Below, piece after piece: positions 61,712 through 64,000 of a DNA stretch of 64,000 bases. Origin of the DNA: Rubrimonas cliftonensis. Lineage in GTDB: Bacteria; Pseudomonadota; Alphaproteobacteria; Rhodobacterales; Rhodobacteraceae. The number at the start of each line of letters is the position of its first letter. Position 1 is the first letter of the stretch. A model generated the notes under the pieces. It saw only the letters and a program-made list of their open reading frames with translations, had not been told where the DNA came from and searched no databases. Where the stretch lies: the NCBI RefSeq assembly GCF_900107585.1, contig NZ_FNQM01000002.1, positions 186,001 through 250,000 on the forward strand, written 5' to 3'. The translations under genes were made by a program, and so were the position numbers.

Positions 61712-63007
61712 ATGAACCAGTTCAGCCTCGATCTTCCCGGCGTCGCCGGCGACGACGCCGCGACCGCCGACCAGCGGCGCTGGCCGCCGACGCGCGCCGA
61801 AGGGCTCGCGCGGCTGGAGGCGTTCCGCGGGCGCATGGGGCGCCATTACGCCAGGAACCGCAACTTCGACTGGGGGCCTGACCGGCGCGACAACGTCTCG
61901 CTCGTCTCGCCCTGGCTGCGCCGCCGCCTCGTGACGGAGGAGGAGGCGGTGCGCATGGCCGTCGAGACGCACGGGGGCGGGGCCGACAAGTTCGTTCAGG
62001 AGGTCTTCTGGCGCAGCTACTGGAAGGGATGGCTGGAGATGCGGCCGTCGGTCTGGCGGGCCTATGTCGCGGGGCGTGACGCCGACCGGATGGCGCTGCG
62101 CGACTATCCCGACCTCGCGGCGCGGCTGGCGAAGGCGGAGGCCGGCGAGACCGGGCTGGAGTGCTTCGACGCCTGGGCGCGCGAACTCGTCGACACCGGC
62201 TGGCTCCACAACCATGCCCGCATGTGGTTCGCCTCGATCTGGGTGTTCACGCTGGAGCTGCCGTGGCGGCTCGGCGCGGACTTCTTCCTGCGCAACCTGC
62301 TTGACGGGGACCCCGCCTCCAACACGCTCGGCTGGCGCTGGGTCGCCGGGCTGCACACCCGCGGCAAGGTCTATTCCGCCGAGGCGTGGAACATCGCGAA
62401 GTTCACCTCCGGCCGGTTCCAGCCCGACCCGCGCGACCTCGCCCCCGACCCGGCGCCCCTGCACGAGGAGCCGACGGCGCCCGCCGCGCCCCTCGCGCCG
62501 GCGCCGCGCCTAGACCCCGACCGCCCCGCCGCGCTCCTGCTGACCGAGGAGGATCTTGCGCCCGAGGACTGGCGCGCCGCCCATGGCCTCGACTTCCGCG
62601 GCTTGCGCGCCGCGGCGACGCTGCAGCTTTCCCAGGCGCGGTCGGACCAGCCGATCTCGCCGGCGGTGGCGCGCTTCGACTGCGGCGCGCTGGAGGACGC
62701 CGGTGAGCGCGCCCGCGCCCTCGGCGCGCCGCTGGCCGAACGCCTCGCCGATGTCGCGCCGGCGGACCTCGCGCGCTGGGCCCGCCGCGCCGGCGCCGTG
62801 CAGGTCGTGACCGGCTGGGCGCCGGTCGGTCCCGTGCGCGACCAGCTCGCCGCCGCCCGCCCGGCGCTGAGGGAGGTCGGCGCGGAGCTGGTGATGCTGC
62901 GCCGGCCCTGGGACGACGCGGTGTGGCCGCACGCCACGGCCGGCTTCTTCAAGGTCAAGGAGAAGATCCCCGGCCTCGTGAAGCGCTTGATCCACGGCGC
63001 CGCCTGA
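61712..63007 (+). CDS. Photolyase/cryptochrome-related FAD-binding protein with unusual domain order
   Basis: The 431-residue protein begins with the helical FAD-binding domain of photolyases (about 25-250): FVQEVFWRSYWKGWLEMRP, TGWLHNHARMWFASIWVF and LLDGDPASNTLGWRWVAG correspond to the conserved FAD-pocket blocks. The alpha/beta photolyase domain that normally comes first is missing from the N-terminus. A C-terminal region (about 270-431; RPAALLLTEEDLAPEDW, VQVVTGWAPVGPVRDQL) resembles part of it, so the order may be circularly permuted. GGGGGAG precedes the ATG. DNA repair activity is not established. Confidence 0.8.
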   Translation: MNQFSLDLPGVAGDDAATADQRRWPPTRAEGLARLEAFRGRMGRHYARNRNFDWGPDRRDNVSLVSPWLRRRLVTEEEAVRMAVETHGGGADKFVQEVFWRSYWKGWLEMRPSVWRAYVAGRDADRMALRDYPDLAARLAKAEAGETGLECFDAWARELVDTGWLHNHARMWFASIWVFTLELPWRLGADFFLRNLLDGDPASNTLGWRWVAGLHTRGKVYSAEAWNIAKFTSGRFQPDPRDLAPDPAPLHEEPTAPAAPLAPAPRLDPDRPAALLLTEEDLAPEDWRAAHGLDFRGLRAAATLQLSQARSDQPISPAVARFDCGALEDAGERARALGAPLAERLADVAPADLARWARRAGAVQVVTGWAPVGPVRDQLAAARPALREVGAELVMLRRPWDDAVWPHATAGFFKVKEKIPGLVKRLIHGAA

Positions 63008-63873
63008 TGGCCGGGAAAGGGCTCGACGCGCCCCACGGCGACGGCCCTGAGGACGACGGCCCCGAGGGCGACGGGGTCGATCGCGAGGCGCTGTGGGAGG
63101 CTTATCAGGAGGGGCTGGCGCTGGAGAAGCTCGGCGAGCTCGACGCCGCCGCCGAGGCCTACCGCGCCGCGCTGGCGCTAGACCCTGACGACCATGGCGG
63201 CGTGTCGATGCGGCTGGCCGCCATCGGCCGCGCGGCCTCGCCCGAGCGCGCGCCGCCGGCCTATGTCGCGACGCTGTTCGACCAGCACGCCGAGGACTTC
63301 GACGCCATCCTCGTCGACCAGCTCAGCTACCGCACGCCGCAGGACGTCGCGGCCGCGCTGGCGGGCATGGGGCCGTTCCCGGCGATGCTCGACCTCGGCT
63401 GCGGCACCGGCCTCTGCGCCGTAGCGCTGGAGGGCGTGACGCAGACGCGCACCGGCGTCGATCTCGCCGAGGCGATGCTGGGCGAGGCCGACGACCGCGG
63501 CCTCTACGACGCGCTCTTCGTCGGGGACGCCGAAGGGTTCCTGGAGGCCGCGCAGGAGGAAGGCGAGACGTGGGATCTGATCGTCGCCGCCGACGTGCTG
63601 CCCTATCTCGGCCCCGTGGAGACGCTGTTCGCCGACGTCGCGGCCTGCCTGAACCCCGGCGGCGTGTTCGCCTTCTCCACCGAGAATCTCGTCGTGGAGG
63701 CCGCGTCCGGCTGGGGCGTCGGGCCCAAGATCCGCTACGGCCATGGCGAGCCCTACCTGCGCGGGACGCTTTCGGCGGCAGGGATGAGCGTCGTCTCGAT
63801 CACCCCGATCGTGGTGCGCACCGACGACGGGGCCCCGGTCGAGGGCCAGCTGTTCGTCGCCCGCCGGCCCTGA
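63007..63873 (+). CDS. TPR-containing class I SAM-dependent methyltransferase
   Basis: The 288-residue protein has an acidic N-terminus, one TPR-like helix pair (LWEAYQEGLALEKLGELDAA, AEAYRAALALDPDDHG), then a Rossmann methyltransferase with SAM loop MLDLGCGTGLCAVAL and GVDLAEAML; LIVAADVLPYLG is motif post-II. It is similar to predicted methyltransferases with TPR repeats found next to photolyase-like genes in related bacteria, by recollection. Substrate is unknown. The ATG shares a base with the photolyase stop (TGATG), so the pair is coupled. Confidence 0.88.
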   Translation: MAGKGLDAPHGDGPEDDGPEGDGVDREALWEAYQEGLALEKLGELDAAAEAYRAALALDPDDHGGVSMRLAAIGRAASPERAPPAYVATLFDQHAEDFDAILVDQLSYRTPQDVAAALAGMGPFPAMLDLGCGTGLCAVALEGVTQTRTGVDLAEAMLGEADDRGLYDALFVGDAEGFLEAAQEEGETWDLIVAADVLPYLGPVETLFADVAACLNPGGVFAFSTENLVVEAASGWGVGPKIRYGHGEPYLRGTLSAAGMSVVSITPIVVRTDDGAPVEGQLFVARRP

Positions 63874-63877
63874 GCGG

Positions 63878-64000
63878 TCAGCGCCCCACGCCGAGCGAGA
63901 CCCGCGCCGCGAGGTCAGCGATGTCGTCGGCGACGAGATCCCACGGTCCGTCGGGGCTCAGGTCCGCGGTCTGGCCGGGGCCGTGCTCCTGCGGGCGCGG
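63878..64000 (-). CDS. C-terminal fragment, possibly a HAD-type hydrolase
   Basis: The last 40 codons of a reverse-strand gene are visible before the window ends: GQTADLSPDGPWDLVADDIA, DLAARVSLGVGR and stop at 63878. The GPWDLVxDDxxDLA ending is reminiscent of some HAD-family phosphatases, but too little is present to be sure. Its stop lies 4 bases from the methyltransferase stop, so the two genes converge. Confidence 0.4.
   Translation of the reverse strand, partial: PRPQEHGPGQTADLSPDGPWDLVADDIADLAARVSLGVGR

Noticed and set aside
1-64000. tRNA, rRNA, CRISPR arrays, riboswitches, replication origin, prophage
   Set aside because: I looked through the intergenic regions and saw no cloverleaf with T-loop consensus, spaced direct repeats, integrase or att-like duplications. 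A covariance-model scan would be needed to exclude small RNAs.

Overview
The window is a very GC-rich, densely coded stretch of bacterial chromosome. It looks alphaproteobacterial, and gene content suggests Rhodobacterales or a close relative: TRAP and TAXI transporters, IalB and DUF4174 proteins, propionyl-CoA carboxylase and methylmalonyl-CoA mutase on one strand, and malate thiokinase with malyl-CoA lyase. That assignment rests on gene content only. No rRNA, tRNA, CRISPR array, integrase or intact insertion sequence was seen.

Layout. 1-3.9 kb: the tail of a TRAP permease and a hydantoinase/oxoprolinase pair. 4.0-6.6 kb: a cation/proton antiporter with a cyclic-nucleotide-type sensor domain. 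6.7-11.0 kb: a TAXI-type TRAP transporter (binding protein, fused permease, universal stress protein). 11.1-17.3 kb: a nitrilase-family amidase, a 922-residue PLP decarboxylase-like enzyme, a stand-alone ATP-grasp ligase and a C45-family N-terminal-nucleophile amidohydrolase. These four lie head to tail and look like an uncharacterised pathway that makes and breaks an amide. 17.4-21.2 kb: a Pqi lipid-transport operon. 21.6-23.2 kb: a reverse-strand peptide-binding protein. 23.4-23.7 kb: an IS3-family transposase remnant. 24.1-27.0 kb: gap and pgk separated by three small uncharacterised genes. 27.1-28.9 kb: a periplasmic sorbosone/glucose dehydrogenase-like protein with a diheme cytochrome c.

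29-40 kb, mostly reverse strand: a metallo-beta-lactamase-fold hydrolase, methylmalonyl-CoA mutase, a decayed caspase-like gene, pccA and pccB. Between pccB and pccA lie several small genes. Two of them form an overlapping pair that resembles a free-standing polymorphic-toxin nuclease domain followed by a candidate immunity protein. Pcc and Mcm convert propionyl-CoA towards succinyl-CoA, although the epimerase is not in the window. 40.3-42.6 kb: malic enzyme. 43.3-47.8 kb: serine-cycle genes (serine-glyoxylate aminotransferase, malyl-CoA lyase, malate thiokinase), with a strong intrinsic terminator after the aminotransferase gene. 48.2-48.8 kb: a LuxR-type regulator with a degenerate receiver.

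49-54 kb holds housekeeping genes (L25, Pth, CoaD, cyclophilin) with an SDR, a CBS-domain protein and a LysR regulator. 54.6-59.4 kb is a spermidine/putrescine-type ABC importer interrupted by a decayed DUF1330 gene. 59.5-64 kb has AroQ, a family III CoA-transferase, a monooxygenase-like protein, a photolyase-related protein with unusual domain order, a TPR-methyltransferase and a gene cut by the window end. The main candidates for undescribed biology are the 11-17 kb amide-metabolism cluster and the toxin/immunity-like pair at 38.1-38.6 kb.
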